Notes: generated by a model not told the origin, from the letters alone. Positions 47,196-58,527 are shown, counted from the first letter of the stretch. The stretch is 64,000 nt of DNA from Marasmius tenuissimus (GCA_029532415.1 JAQOTA010000050.1:4526001-4590000), one strand, 5' to 3'. Made by a program: numbers and translations.

Positions 47196-49168
47196 ATGTT
47201 CAATCTCAAGTTTTTCTCCCTCTTCACTCTCTTCTTGGCTGTCGCTGTCTCTGCTGCTCCGACCAGCAACGTTGTACGTTGACATCCGCGTCTTTTCGAT
47301 TCCGCGACGCTGATTAGGGTCATTCAAGGATGCGGACAACACAAACTGGACCATAGGTAATGGCAAGGTCAACAACTTGAAGCGTTCCGTCGTAAGTTTT
47401 TAGATCATCTTGTCTTCCTTCCTGTCTTATTATTGAGCCTCACATAGGACAAGGACAACAACAGCTGGCACGTTGGAAATCGCACCCCCGCGACTGCTGC
47501 TGTCGTAGTGAGTGAAAGATCCCATTGTGTTGCAGCTTCCCCCTCCTCATTTCGTACTCCCTAGGCCAAGAGAGCTGAAGCCACGGCGGCAGACGTACGC
47601 TCATTCCTCTATTCTTGTATACTTAGCCTCCTCACATTCACCTACAGCTTGATGCCAATAACTCCAATTGGACTATCGAACAACAAGCCCGTGCTCTTCC
47701 AACCGCTGCTGTGAGCTAAACCACTTGCATGTCGTTGATACTTTCCTCATTTCTCCTTGCAAGGTCGACTCGAGCAACGATTCGTGGACGATCGAGGCAG
47801 CTGACAAGAGGGCAGAAGCTACGGCGGCGGCAAATGTGAGCTTTGCGCTCAGTCAAAGTCCCCTCTTTCACAGCTTACCTCCATTCTCAGGTCGACGCTG
47901 GCAACGACCACTGGACTATCAGACAAGAAGCAAGGGCCGTCACCACTGCTGCTGCTGTCGTACGGTGTTCAATTGCTCGGCTGTAGTCGTAGCATCCGTT
48001 AACGTCTTGATTCAGGTCGACAAAAGCAACGATAGCTGGACGATCAAACAGGAAGAGGCAAGGGCCGTCCCCACGGCCGCCGCTGTGAGCAGAAGTTCCC
48101 GTCGTGCTCGTACCGTTCGTTGACAATTTTATGATGATGTAGGTCAACAAAAGCAACGATAGTTGGACGATCAGGCAGGAAGAGGCTAGGGCTGTCCCTA
48201 CTGCCGCCGCTGCTGTGCGTCGAGTCCTCCCTCGTGCGCGTACCACCTATTAATACCCCGAATCTAGGTCGATGGCAGCAACGACGGCTGGACCATTCGA
48301 CAGGAAATCCGGGCTCTACCAACTGCTGCGGTAAGCTAAGGCTTTGCATTGAAATCGTATTTCTGTTCCTCAACCCCGAGAACAATTCAGGTGGACGCTA
48401 ATAACGACCGCTGGACGATTCACCAAGCGCGAGCCGCCCCAACCGCTGCAGTGAGTCGGGCTTCGACTGGTGGATTCGTGATCATGTTACTCAATGATTC
48501 TGGTTATCTAGGTGGACGCTAACAATGACCATTGGACTATTCAACAGAACCGAGCGTTACCTACCGCTGCTGTTGCCGTGAGTTCACAAAACCATACTTC
48601 CTTTTATCTTTCTCACACGCACGGGTCCCGTAGGTCGATGATGGCAACAGCGGATGGAAGATTGGAAACCAACGACGAGCCAAGGCTGTCGCTGCTAACG
48701 TGAGTCTATATTCCGTTCCTCACGCGCATATTCTGAAGGGAGCCCGGTCCAGGTGGACGCTGATAACAAGGACTGGTCGATCGGACACCAGCAACAACGA
48801 CGGGCTGAGGCCGCTGCTGACAGCGTGAGTGTACATTCAGTCGTCACACCCCGAGCAATTATTAGAATTGACATCTCTCGCCTCCAGGTTGATGCTGATA
48901 ACAAAGACTGGTCTATCGGCCAAAATCAGGTCCGAGCCTCTAACGTGGGTCTACCACTGTCAGATTCTTTATGTGTTTCTCTTGAACGTTACTCTCAGGT
49001 CGACTCCGACAATAGTAAGTGGGTGATTGGCCAGCCCGAACGACGAGCTGTCGAAGCAGTCGATGTGAGCCTTCTGTCCTCACGCAGTGCGATGATATCG
49101 TAACGAGATGTCCCTACTCATAGGTTGACGCTAAGAACAAGGGATGGCAAATCGGTCAAGAGGCCTGA
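47196..49168 (+). CDS. secreted multi-core repeat precursor, putative Kex2-processed RiPP
   Basis: Predicted peptide precursor of about 356 residues in 17 exons, all introns phase 0 and about 50-60 bases. Exon 1 (47196-47273) is a signal peptide, MFNLKFFSLFTLFLAVAVSA, then APTSNV. Exons begin at 47329, 47448, 47565, 47648, 47764, 47891, 48016, 48143, 48268, 48391, 48512, 48634, 48753, 48888, 48999 and 49124. Fifteen of them each carry one repeat of form V-D-x-x-N-x-x-W-x-I/V. Examples: DADNTNWTIGNG, VDSSNDSWTIEAADKR, VDANNDRWTIHQ, VDADNKDWSIGQ. Dibasic KR or RR follows the core in several units; others have a single Arg in (E/Q)ARA or NRA contexts. Ala-rich spacers (EATAA, LPTAA) then lead to the next core. 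Exon 4 holds only the KR spacer. Two UstYa-like genes adjoin, so a dikaritin-like product is inferred. Core boundaries and modification are unproven. Confidence 0.88.
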
Positions 49169-49292
49169 TTTGTGTCGACTACTGACACAGTGGGCTGGTG
49201 GCTTTGTAGTTCAACCAAGTGATACCGGTTTCATTGGAGTTTCTGTACTGTCTGCGATATATTTATGTATGTATGTACGAATATGTTCGCCT

Positions 49293-52200
49293 TCAATTAC
49301 ACGATTTCTTGTGTACCTTCCAGTGCGCTTTCTGACAGTCTGCGGAACAGTACCTCGTCACTTTGCAGCGGCTGCATAGGAGAAGCTTTTCCCCCCGGCT
49401 CTTGCACGCAGCGCATTCGTCCGCCTCCAGCTCTTGAGCGATTGACATCAACGAAAAATCTTTTTCTACCGTCGATGACGGCAATGGGTAGACGGGGCTC
49501 AAGACGACCAGCTTCATCTTTCGATGAAGGTCGTACCGTTTAGCCATCACTATTTCTTTGACTTCGCCGAGTCCACACCTGCACCAGATATCCTGCCCAG
49601 TCCGAACTGCAGTGAGATGGTCGCAATCGTCGTTATGTTTCCAACTACGACATCTCTCTGCAAACGCGGGGATTGCTCGATTCCATAGGTCCATCTCTTT
49701 TCGATGAATCTCGACAGCCTTGACTCGACCTTCTTGATGGAGCTTTGCAAGAGATGATGACAGCTCTTCCTTTCGGTCCGCCGTCAAAGACACAGCGCCT
49801 ACGGAGATTGCAATCGAATGGCATTGCATGTCGCGGCGGGCATCGCCGACAAGGAACAGATGCGTCCGTGATCCGCCAGGTTCCTGTAGCTCAAACGCAT
49901 CGAAATCCTGTCTGGCGGCTTGCAGACATATGTACCTCAAGGTCACCCTGAAGGACGCGAAAGGTTTCGCATTTGCAAGATTGCCGCTGGTATATTGTTC
50001 CAGCTCCTTGCTTTCGATGTCAGAAAGCATGGTGGTGAGATGTTTCTCGACAAAAGGGAGACCTGCCGCGGCGAGTAAAGGAAGACTTGCGAGGTGGAGA
50101 TAGTGCATGTTCCACGATGCGGCTGGCGTCAATGAAGAGTTTGTCACGAGAGGGAATCGATTATGCTGCGTATCATCAAGAGGAACCACGATCTGGCGAA
50201 GGGTAGGCATGATAGTCAGAGTCTGATTTCTGGCACTGTGACAAGACACGACCATGATCATAAGTGTTACTTACCTCAACATAAGCCGACTTCCTAGCAA
50301 TCCTCAGCCTAGCGCGGTCTCCATCGACAAAGGCAGGGAACCGTAGATATCTCCTCGCGTCTCCGATGTCCACTCGGATCTCGGATGGTGATACTTGGGC
50401 CATCGTGACCTCTGCACCTTGAGAAAGGCGCGAACAAGTTTCGTCGTCATCACAGTTGGCCCTCACAGTCAAAACCGAGCTCTTCTTGGAGGGCTCAAAG
50501 AGTGATACAGTGGCTCCCGGGGTGGTGACAGGGGTGGTGATACTCCTGGAACGAGTGCCAGGGGGTGAAACATTCATGCCAGGGTACCTGGGGCAGACAA
50601 AAACACGCTTCGGGTCAGACAGCCGTGCCTTGTAGACCGACATCATCAGGCCAAGTTTGTGGGCCAGTTCTGCCGTAGCAGGTACAGAAAGTACGTTGAG
50701 CCCGACGAAGGTTCTGTCTGGGGTAAGCGAGAGCATCCAGGTAGGTGCCTTCACAACCATGATAAGGTCGGATTTGCCTTTCCAGCCACGCTGATCCTCG
50801 TGAAGCTCTACTGAACCACCGGTTGGTGATTCCCTATCGACTGAGCCGAATGCAAACTGAACCGACATGAAGGAGTTTTGCCAAAAATTGCCGATCGAGC
50901 CATCACCTTCAATGCAGCAATACAGAGGAGGAGTTCCAAGTTCCTGTTCCGGCATATGTTCCAGAACAGCGATCTCGTGTCGAGGGATCTGCAATATTAC
51001 GACCACCACGGGAGGAACTTGCGGCCATCCTTCGAAAGGAAACACATCCTTCGGGGGGTTACCAGCCCAGCTGGGCATGAAGTAGATGCGTTTCACAAAG
51101 AGATGGAGACAAAGCTCCTGGTAATAATGAAGCCCGACTAGTAGTTCTCTGTCTGTTTCTATCGAATCAATGATCCGAGAACAGATATCCTCCCAACCGG
51201 TATGCACACGCCTTTTGACAAGCTCAAGTAGCTGCACAAAGGTGGCCCTTGTGTAGTTGGGAAACTCCATGGTTCTGGCCAACATGTTAGAACTTTCATG
51301 GGCTGAAAAGAGCTGGAGATAGAAGCGGAAGAGTGTTCGTGCAATTTCAGCTGGCGTAAAAGTCAGCTTGCCCAGGTCCATCCCCTCCGCAGAGGCGCAA
51401 CTGCTCAATCTCCATTGTATGGTCGTATGAGGTTGTACACTGTGGCGTTCGTACAGACCTTGGGCAGGTGTTTCGGTTTTAAAACCAGAGCTATACGGCA
51501 CGGGCGTGATGCCGAGCAAGAGGGATAAGGAAAATATGTCGTCGCCAAGATGTGATTCGAAGGAACGCAAAAGGCCCATGCGTAGGGAGTCGGTGCGAAG
51601 CACGGACGAGGAGCAAGGCCGAAGGAGGGGTGTGGCCAATGCGAGGACGTTCATCAAGCCGAGATGGTCAATCAGATTGGATGAATCGATGACGTCGAAA
51701 ATGCGAGGGCCATCCTCAAAGAATATTGGTGACCATGTCCATGATGAGGCAAATGCAGGGCTACTGTCTGGAGAGTAATCGAGGTTGAGAGCCTGACAAC
51801 ATGCCAACGCGTCGCCGCAAAAAAATCGGAAGACTACGTCCTGGCTCCGTGTCGCGATGAGATTTTGGAATGTTATGCACCATTCTCTGAACTCGTTCTG
51901 TGCACACTCGATCACAGCCTGAACGCTCGGAGGACGACCCTGTTTTGCGGAGAGGAAGGCTGTTTCGAGATGGAATGAGCAGAGCGGATCCGAAAGGTAA
52001 TGCACATTAAACCCTTCGCCTTTTCTGGAGTAGACGAAAGTCGGATTTAAGTATGGTGTTGTCGGATTTCCCTTCGAGCCTGCATCGTAGGTCGTTCCTG
52101 TCGACCAAAAGCGGCGAAACTGGGTCTGGAGTATCGGTGTGGCGATGTCCCACAATACACCTACAGACGATAGTGTGAGGAACCCTGCTGGCGCAGAAGT

Positions 52201-52861
52201 CACCCTGGCATTCTTCATCCCCTCACTGAAATCATTCCGGATCTGTTTCTTTCGCTTCTGGGAGAGATCCTCAAAGCGGGAGTAGCTCTCCCAGTAACCC
52301 CTCAACTCTTGTAACGTGCGCGAAGTGGAGAATTTGAAAAGGCGGCCAAAGCGAGAGCTAGACCACGTTTCCGTTGACGCGCTTGCTTTGACGAGCTCGC
52401 TGCAACAGTCTCGTAGAACGTCCATAGATGTTTTGTCGAGGAAGAAGTGATAGTATATGTTCCACAGGACCTGCGTGTCCTTGTTCGACGTCTCGTCAGC
52501 TAGGAATGACAGCAGGATGATGTTACGAGCTGCAACTTGAACATCAGTAAGGAGAGTGGCGTGAGCAAGATAAGCACTGACCGAGGATAGCCGGTTCGAT
52601 GTCGCAGCAAGTAATATCATAAGCGCGATCTGGGTATCCGCAACGTTAATGAATCATTCCGCATCTCTGGAGCAGAGCTCTGAGGAACGCACCTGGAGCA
52701 TCTGAAAACATCGTATAGAGTATGTTTCGAACATCGCCGCACCCGAGAAGAAGAATGTGTGCAGGGATATCCGGTGGGAGGTCTCGTGTAAAACACACTG
52801 CAGATGTGTTTCCAAGTGGATAAAAAAATGAAATCTTGGGGAATAGGACTGGATGAGGCAT
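49293..52861 (-). CDS. DUF4470 / MYND-finger protein
   Basis: Large protein of a basidiomycete-expanded family. The N-terminal DUF4470 part starts MPHPVLFPKISFFYPLGNTS, then FTRDLPPDIPAHILLLGCGD and VRNILYTMFSDAP. It splices to DRAYDITCCDIEPAIL, then VAARNIILLSFLADE. A long middle exon follows (over 700 residues, containing VLWDIATPILQTQFRRFW and others). The last exon, from IVVPLDDTQHNRF, ends in a complete MYND zinc finger: CAACKSRGEKLLLCSRCK, then YCSADCQKAHWKVHKKSC. The finger normally binds proline-rich partners. The biochemical role of the family is unknown. Start 52861 gives the usual short N-terminus; an in-frame ATG at 52921 is less typical. It is convergent with the RiPP precursor, 124 bases apart. 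Confidence 0.86.
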
Positions 52862-53395
52862 AACAATCGAGTAGAGAAAGCTCCGCAGCTCTCTGGTAGG
52901 CCCAGCACATTCTTTATACACCCTCGTGTTAGGAATCCGGAGATCCCCAAAAAAGCATAACCTTAATCACATTCATTCAAAGGATCCTGACGGGTCTGCG
53001 CAGCTAGCTTCTATGTACACGCTGAAAGCCAGGAGGCGAGTTGTCCCGAATTTGACGTTGACACTAGGAAAAAGATACCACGTTGGATGCATTTTCGAAA
53101 CTCGAAAATAGAATCAACAGCCTAAATATTTGATTTTGCGGATATTCAGGCAAAATTCAAAATTTGCAATTGATTACGCCAACTTTTCACTGCGTTTTCG
53201 CTATAGCAAGTATTTAGAATGTTTTTTGCATTTTTGGGTTGGGCAAAAGGCATATAACGTGGTAATTTTTTCCTAGTGTGAGAAGAAGGACTGTAGGTGG
53301 CAATGGCCCACCGTACCCTGAGTGTACCAACAGATTGTGGATCAAAAATCCTACTCTGCAAAAGACACCTATACTTACTACTGTATTGACACTCC
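52862..53395. other. intergenic, AT-rich, containing a fold-back repeat
   Basis: Upstream of the DUF4470/MYND gene and downstream of broken thioesterase copy D. It is distinctly more AT-rich than its flanks and holds the inverted repeat listed separately. Confidence 0.5.
53061..53279. repeat. imperfect inverted repeat / fold-back element, MITE-like
   Basis: Arms at 53061-53109 and 53230-53279 are diverged reverse complements. Shared blocks include CACTAGGAAAAA, CCACGTT and ATGC, then a T-rich stretch. The 120-base centre is AT-rich with no coding potential. This resembles a small non-autonomous terminal-inverted-repeat element. I could not define a target-site duplication. Confidence 0.55.
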
Positions 53396-54223
53396 TCACA
53401 GTTTCACCAGCATTTTCGGCATCATCAAGTTGTGCGTTCCAAAAGCTACTATACGACACCTCGTATCGTTCCATATCTGGGAAAGAGGTTGAAAGACTTG
53501 AATTGAGCAATTCATAGGATACTCCGCACCTCAGACTTCACGCAAACTATCTTGAGGTCGGGGCTGTGGGCGCTGGTTGTGTTCACAACTCTGAGTTCGT
53601 CGTGACTGAGACGGGGTGTAGTATTAGACGAACTACTGCCTCTCGAAACGTGAGATTCTTACAAGAATGCAGGCGAATGAAAGACAACACTCAAATTTTG
53701 CGACACCCAAATCGAGGTGTCTTCCATGAACGCGGCTTGTAAAGCCGATGAACCGAGCGAAGAGCAGCTAGATTGGCAGACGGGGCTCGATCAATGATTC
53801 AAAAGCGAAAACGGATTGCAGGACGCACTAGTCAATAAGAGACGAAATGTAGCCTTGGTGTGCTCTTCTCCAAGTCGAGCATTTCTAAACGTGGTATTCA
53901 GTTGCCAGCTCTGACATCCCAGTGACAACTCGTCACCTCTTTCACTCACTGTCGTCAACAACAGTTCTGAAGACCACTCTGATTTCCCGTACTAGAGAAT
54001 CTTCTAGTGAAGGCTGTATCGTGACTTCAGACAGGGCCAGTTTGGTGTACATTTCCAAAGCGAATAGACGAGGTTTGTTTGCATGGGTTGCGAGGGAATG
54101 CAAAAGAGCCTGCTTCACAAAATCAGAAGCATTTCCTTGAACTTCTGGGGTTTCCCCAGTACTACGGAGTCTGGAGGATGATGAAGGTAAGCTGTTGGTG
54201 GTGGAAGTGCGAGAAGAAGTCAT
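53396..54223 (-). pseudogene. broken PaaI-like hotdog thioesterase, copy D
   Basis: Fourth member of the local hotdog family, strongly diverged. Recognisable parts: exon 1 with GNASDFVKQALLHSL; exon 3 CSSLGSSALQAAF to VVFHSPAF; exon 4 HDELRVVNTTSAHS; and exon 5 IWNDTRCRIVAFGTHNLM to a stop at 53396. Exon 2 is 54 bases where copy C has 56, so the frame is lost within it. One frame starts correctly at Met and runs to a stop; the other gives AHQGYISSLID in place of HGGCTAYLID. The active-site signature HGGC is therefore gone in either reading. An unusual splice could rescue the frame, but the lost signature argues for decay. Confidence 0.7.
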
Positions 54224-55564
54224 GACACCCTTTGATCCACAAGGTACACATCAGTGATCGGCAGCTTGGACCTCTCTCATCACCATCACCGTTCAACGTT
54301 CAATATTCATTACCTGCTTTGACCCACACCTGCCTCAACAAATTCGGAGGGCTCCATACAAGACGTCTTAGTCGCAAGATCGATGCCTTTCGAGCATTTT
54401 AGAAGACCATCAGAAGACCATGCTCATACAGGAAACTGACCAAACGGGCGGCGGCGCGGCTCGGAGGTGTCGAGGAATAAGCAAAGTGGTAGCTAGGAAA
54501 GCGTCGCATGGTAGGACGAGAAGGAGAGTCAGAAAGTTAAACTACATGAAGTGCGTTGTTCAATCTTCTGCGGTTTTTCTTTGCTCAGCTCACGGCAGAA
54601 CGCACCACGTCAGGATTGTATGGACTTCGAGCTGGCAATATTCTTGTTAACGTTTCACTTGGACGACACAGAATTCTCACTCGCGTTCGCAGCCCCCGAG
54701 AGTCGAGATGCGGTCAACAATCTTGCGAGGGGCCAATTCGAGAGACGCCGGGTGAATTGGCCCGAAAAAAATTCCGCGTTGAGGCCAAGTTGAGGCCGAA
54801 GTATGGTTCATACAACTTCGGAATGTGAACCAGTCTCGCATTCATTCCCAGCGACGACGAAGCTCTCAAAACCTCCATTGTTTGTTCAGGGCTATTCCTA
54901 CACCAACCAGGTTCATCGGATATCCGATGGGCATGTTCTCCAATTTCAAGGGCGTCCTTGGGCATCCGTCGGGGTCCCAATGAACAGGCGTCGTAAAAGT
55001 CGGAGCCTATTTCTCATCCTCTCTTTCGTGTTGTTTGGATGGCTGTTCCGGACGACAGTATCTTACGAACATGGCCCCAGGCCCGCAAGTGGCCGTCCGT
55101 TGGAATTCTAATGGATGCCCGTGATGCTGGACTTCCGATGGCGTACCATCGGTCGGCAGTCCTCTTCAACCTCGGACTTTTGCACTTCCCGTTGAACGGA
55201 TACCCGAAAATCTGGTCGGTGGTGGGCACATCCCATGTCGTATTGAGGTCAAAGCAAGAGAAGCTAAGTTTGGGACTCCTATCTTATCGGCTGTCCGTGT
55301 AATGTCGCAGTTTGAATGGTACAGTAAGAGGCCCATTACATATCACTTTGAGCATTCTAATCGCGAGTCGGATATTCTCCCGCGCGCATAGATCCAACCC
55401 ACAAACATTCGAGATCTGATTCTTCTGACCATCGGAGGCCGTCATCTTTGATGTCACCCAATTTATGGACCATGAATAACCCTTCAAATCGTAGGTGATG
55501 AAACCTATGTTCCTTCCTGTATATAACTCCTATAGCTCAAGCTCAACTTCAGCTGCATCCAACA
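54224..55564. other. 1.34 kb without a supported gene
   Basis: Several open frames of 70-100 codons lie on both strands, none with a known motif or consistent exon joins. The right end is the promoter of the FMN oxidase gene. Confidence 0.4.
55520..55526 (+). promoter_or_regulatory. TATA-like box of the FMN oxidase gene
   Basis: TATATAA lies 45 bases before the candidate start codon. Confidence 0.45.
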
Positions 55565-56998
55565 ATGAGCGACCCCAACAATCCGAATATCCAGGCTCGC
55601 ACTACACCCCAATGGGCTTTAATGCAGAGGGAACTATTTTAGGCCCCTAATGAAGAGAAACACCCACCATTTAACACCCGTGAGTTCGCGCGCGCATGAA
55701 CGTAACTCGTCAGTAATAGTGATACGTTTACCAGACCCAGACAAGCTAAAAGAACTTGCCGAGGAACGACTGAGCAAGAATGGTTGGTACGAGAATCTAC
55801 ACCTCACACTTGGCTTTCACCTCGCTCACGCGCGAGCCCAGGCTCTATTCAGCTTGCAACGCCGGGCAATCGTGGACCCATTATGCCAACCGATTAGCCT
55901 TCTACCGTCATCAAGTAATCCCCAGGACACTCGTGGACACCACTCAGCGAGACACCTCGACCACCATCTTGGGTCACCGCGTTTCAGCACCTATAGGCTT
56001 CGCACCCATTGGAATCAACCGTATCTACCACCCAACTGGAGAACTTTCCCCAGCTAAGGTCGCCGGAGAGTTGAACCTTCCCTATTGCCTGTCATCTGCG
56101 GGAAGCTACAGCATCGAGGACGTGGCCAAAGCTAACGGCAGTGGTCCACGCTTTTACCAGCTTTACTGGAGCCCGGACGACAAGGTCACCATCTCGATGT
56201 TGGAGAGAGCTCATAAGTCGGGTTACACTGCTTGTATTCTTACCACCGACACTTGGCAGCTGGCATGGCGGCACGACGACGTTGCAATGGGTAACTACGC
56301 ATTTTATCACGATCACGGCGCTGGGGATCTTGGGCTGAATGATCCGGCGTTCCTCGAGAGGCTAAAAGAGGTGAATCTGGATCCGGAAAAGGACAAGTTC
56401 AAGGTTGGCGCCAAGTGGATCGACGAGAATATTTGGTACGGGCATTCATTCTCTTGGGAGAGACTTCCGTGGCTGATGGATCAGTGGAGGCAAATCTCTG
56501 GCGGGAAACCGTTCTGCATCAAGGGTATACAGAGTGCTGCTGATGCGAGAAAGGCTGTTGAGATGGGGGTGGACGGGGTTGTTGTCTCAAACCATGCAGG
56601 AAGGCAGGTCGATGGTGCGATAGGAAGTTTAGATGCTCTAGAGAAGGTCGTGGATGCTGTCGGGGACAAGACTTATGCGAGTTCGGTTTTTCTTAGTACT
56701 CGCCGTCAAGATGCTCACGAGAACGCAGATAATGTTCGATTCAGGAATTCGTGGTGCTGCAGACGTTTTCAAAGCTCTGGCTCTCGGAGCTAAGTTTGTG
56801 TTCATCGGCAGACTATGGGTATGGGCATTAGGAGCCGGTGGTGAGGAAGGTGTCCGACACGTCTTGAAAGGTCTGTTGGCTGAGTTCGATATCATGATGA
56901 ATGTTGCGGGATATCCGAAAGTTGAGGATATCGACCGTGACGCCATCGAGTCCCTTCCCAAAGGCACGTACTTTCCGGGCACCCCGAGTTTAACATAG
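55565..56998 (+). CDS. FMN-dependent alpha-hydroxy-acid oxidase (lactate 2-monooxygenase-like), possibly disrupted
   Basis: TIM-barrel flavoenzyme of the lactate oxidase/monooxygenase/cytochrome b2 group. After the first exon (MSDPNNPNIQARTTPQWALM) come PDKLKELAEERLSKNGW, LYSACNAGQSWTHYANRLAF, IGFAPIGINRIYHPTGELS, YCLSSAGSYSIEDVAKANG, RFYQLYWSPDD, KPFCIKGIQSAADARKAVEM, VVVSNHAGRQVDGAIGSLDA and MFDSGIRGAADVFKALALGA. The flavin and substrate residues, including catalytic His-Ala-Gly-Arg, are present, and the gene ends GTYFPGTPSLT. Oddly, an in-frame TAG (55640-55642) sits in exon 1 just before APNEEKHPPFNT, which other members continue into. No GT donor occurs between start and stop, so splicing cannot remove it by a usual intron. 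Either the start differs or this is a nonsense allele. Confidence 0.82.
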
Positions 56999-57187
56999 AA
57001 TATTCTCTTTGTAATGCATGAACGCGATTATTGGCAATTCGGAACCACCTGAGAATGAGCGAGAGCGGAAGAATCGATTATGTCGATGTTGACGCGGACG
57101 TTTGCAATGTGCACAGCAATGGGGCGGAGGCTGGAGATTCTAGTCGGCAAAACCCGATCTCAAACTTTCTCTTCTCCAGACGTCCAA

Positions 57188-58527
57188 ATGCCTCCCCAAC
57201 GCTCGAAGCAAATTAGCTCAAGTTTCCCTGCTCGCAAAAACGTTCAGAATGCACAAAAAAAGAAAACTACAAACGACTCGACTGATCCCAGACCGGATTC
57301 ACAGCTTCACAAGGCGTGGCTGCAATCGCTACCACCCCCATGGGAATTCGATCCAAATTATCGCCATGCAAAAGGCACAAGGGTGCGGTTCCACTAGCCG
57401 AAAAGCGCTTGATGTGTATACTTATTCCAGCTCATTCTATCTCCAGACGAGCTGCCTAACCTACGCAAAGAAAACGTATCAATTAACCGACCGCGAGATT
57501 TCGACGCTACCTTATCGACAGATGAAGAACCCTCACTCCGTAAAGCATCCCATGAAACGGTACTCCGGGGACGATTTGTGGAACCTCAAAGCTCGGAAAT
57601 GTAGGGCTTTGCAAATGGAGATGGTGGTTGACCGTGTCGTCTATCCAGGTGCTCCCTTCAGGTCACTTCCTGAACCACCACCACCACCGCAGCCCGAGGC
57701 CGCAAATACCAGTCTCACCTCCGGAAACACCCTGCAGATTGCCCCGAGAATCATCAACAACAACTACTATCTATCAGTTCCTCCTCTCGTCCCGGATCCG
57801 GTGAAAATCATTTGGAGGCCAGGGGAAATTGCAGGACCCGTCGCCGTTCAGGATGCTTGTCGGCTCTACTGTGTAAGTGCTCTTCATGACACCGAAGGCA
57901 CTCAAGTTGATATCTATCTGTCGGTCATCCCCGAAGATTACCCCATCGGACATCCGGGACCTCTCTTCGGTGTCCCCTTGGATTGACCTCTCGACTGTCG
58001 CCAGAAGAGCAGTCCAACTCCATGGAGGTTTCTTTGCTCATCGAGGGCTGTGAGTCAGAACTCCTCGGAATCATGTCTCAGATAATTGTCTTGCGCTTAG
58101 CGAACTTCCTACCAGTGTCCTGAGTAAACGATTGGAGGAGGAGCGGTACCTTACAGCGGTCGGTAAGGTGAAGAGCGAGTTCGAATGGTCCCCCCTTGCC
58201 CCACCAGAGGAATTCGAACCAGAGGAAGACATGAATGATGAAGGCGACGACATGAACGCCATCATGAGCCGCAGGGTCGCGGTTCTATATCCTATTGAGA
58301 GAAAGTATGATGAAATGGGTCAACCTACAGGATGGTCTCCTCGTGAGTACTTCGTCGTTTCGAATTGGACGTCCGACTTCGCTCATCCTATCTGAAGCTT
58401 GGGGATATTTTTAGGTTATCCTGAGCCCTTCTTGCTTCCTGTTCGTCGAGGTAAATACGTTACCTTCCGACTTGACGTCCTCTCCAGCGTGTCTCGAATC
58501 TCCTTCAGTTGTGCTGCATCTTCTTGA
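57188..58527 (+). CDS. hypothetical protein with XPA-C-like motif, tandem copy 1
   Basis: Function unknown. It begins MPPQRSKQISSSFPARKNV and includes LPPPWEFDPNYRHAKGTR. After an intron comes TSCLTYAKKTYQLTDREIST, LPYRQMKNP and HPMKRYSGDDLWNLKARK. The T-x-A-K-K-x-Y-x-LT core followed by a basic MK-x-Y helix resembles the C-terminal mini-domain of XPA and related fungal proteins. Next are a Pro-rich linker, VKIIWRPGEIAGPVAVQDAC, ITPSDIRDLSSVSPWIDLS with AVQLHGGFFAHRG, then FEWSPLAPPEEFE and RRVAVLYPIERKYDE. Exon order and junctions parallel the next gene, so the two arose by tandem duplication. The final exon after 58432 is less certain. Confidence 0.7.

Noticed and set aside
47887..48385. 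Two minus-strand open frames of 113-119 codons across the repeat region
   Set aside because: They are shadows of the repeat exons and introns. The plus-strand splice model explains the region fully.
47329..49168. Reading the repeats as a CRISPR array or satellite DNA
   Set aside because: Unit spacing follows exon/intron rules, similarity is at the codon level only, and the organism is a eukaryote.
54420..55302. Chain of open frames on both strands as a gene
   Set aside because: No consistent splice joins or family motifs on either strand.
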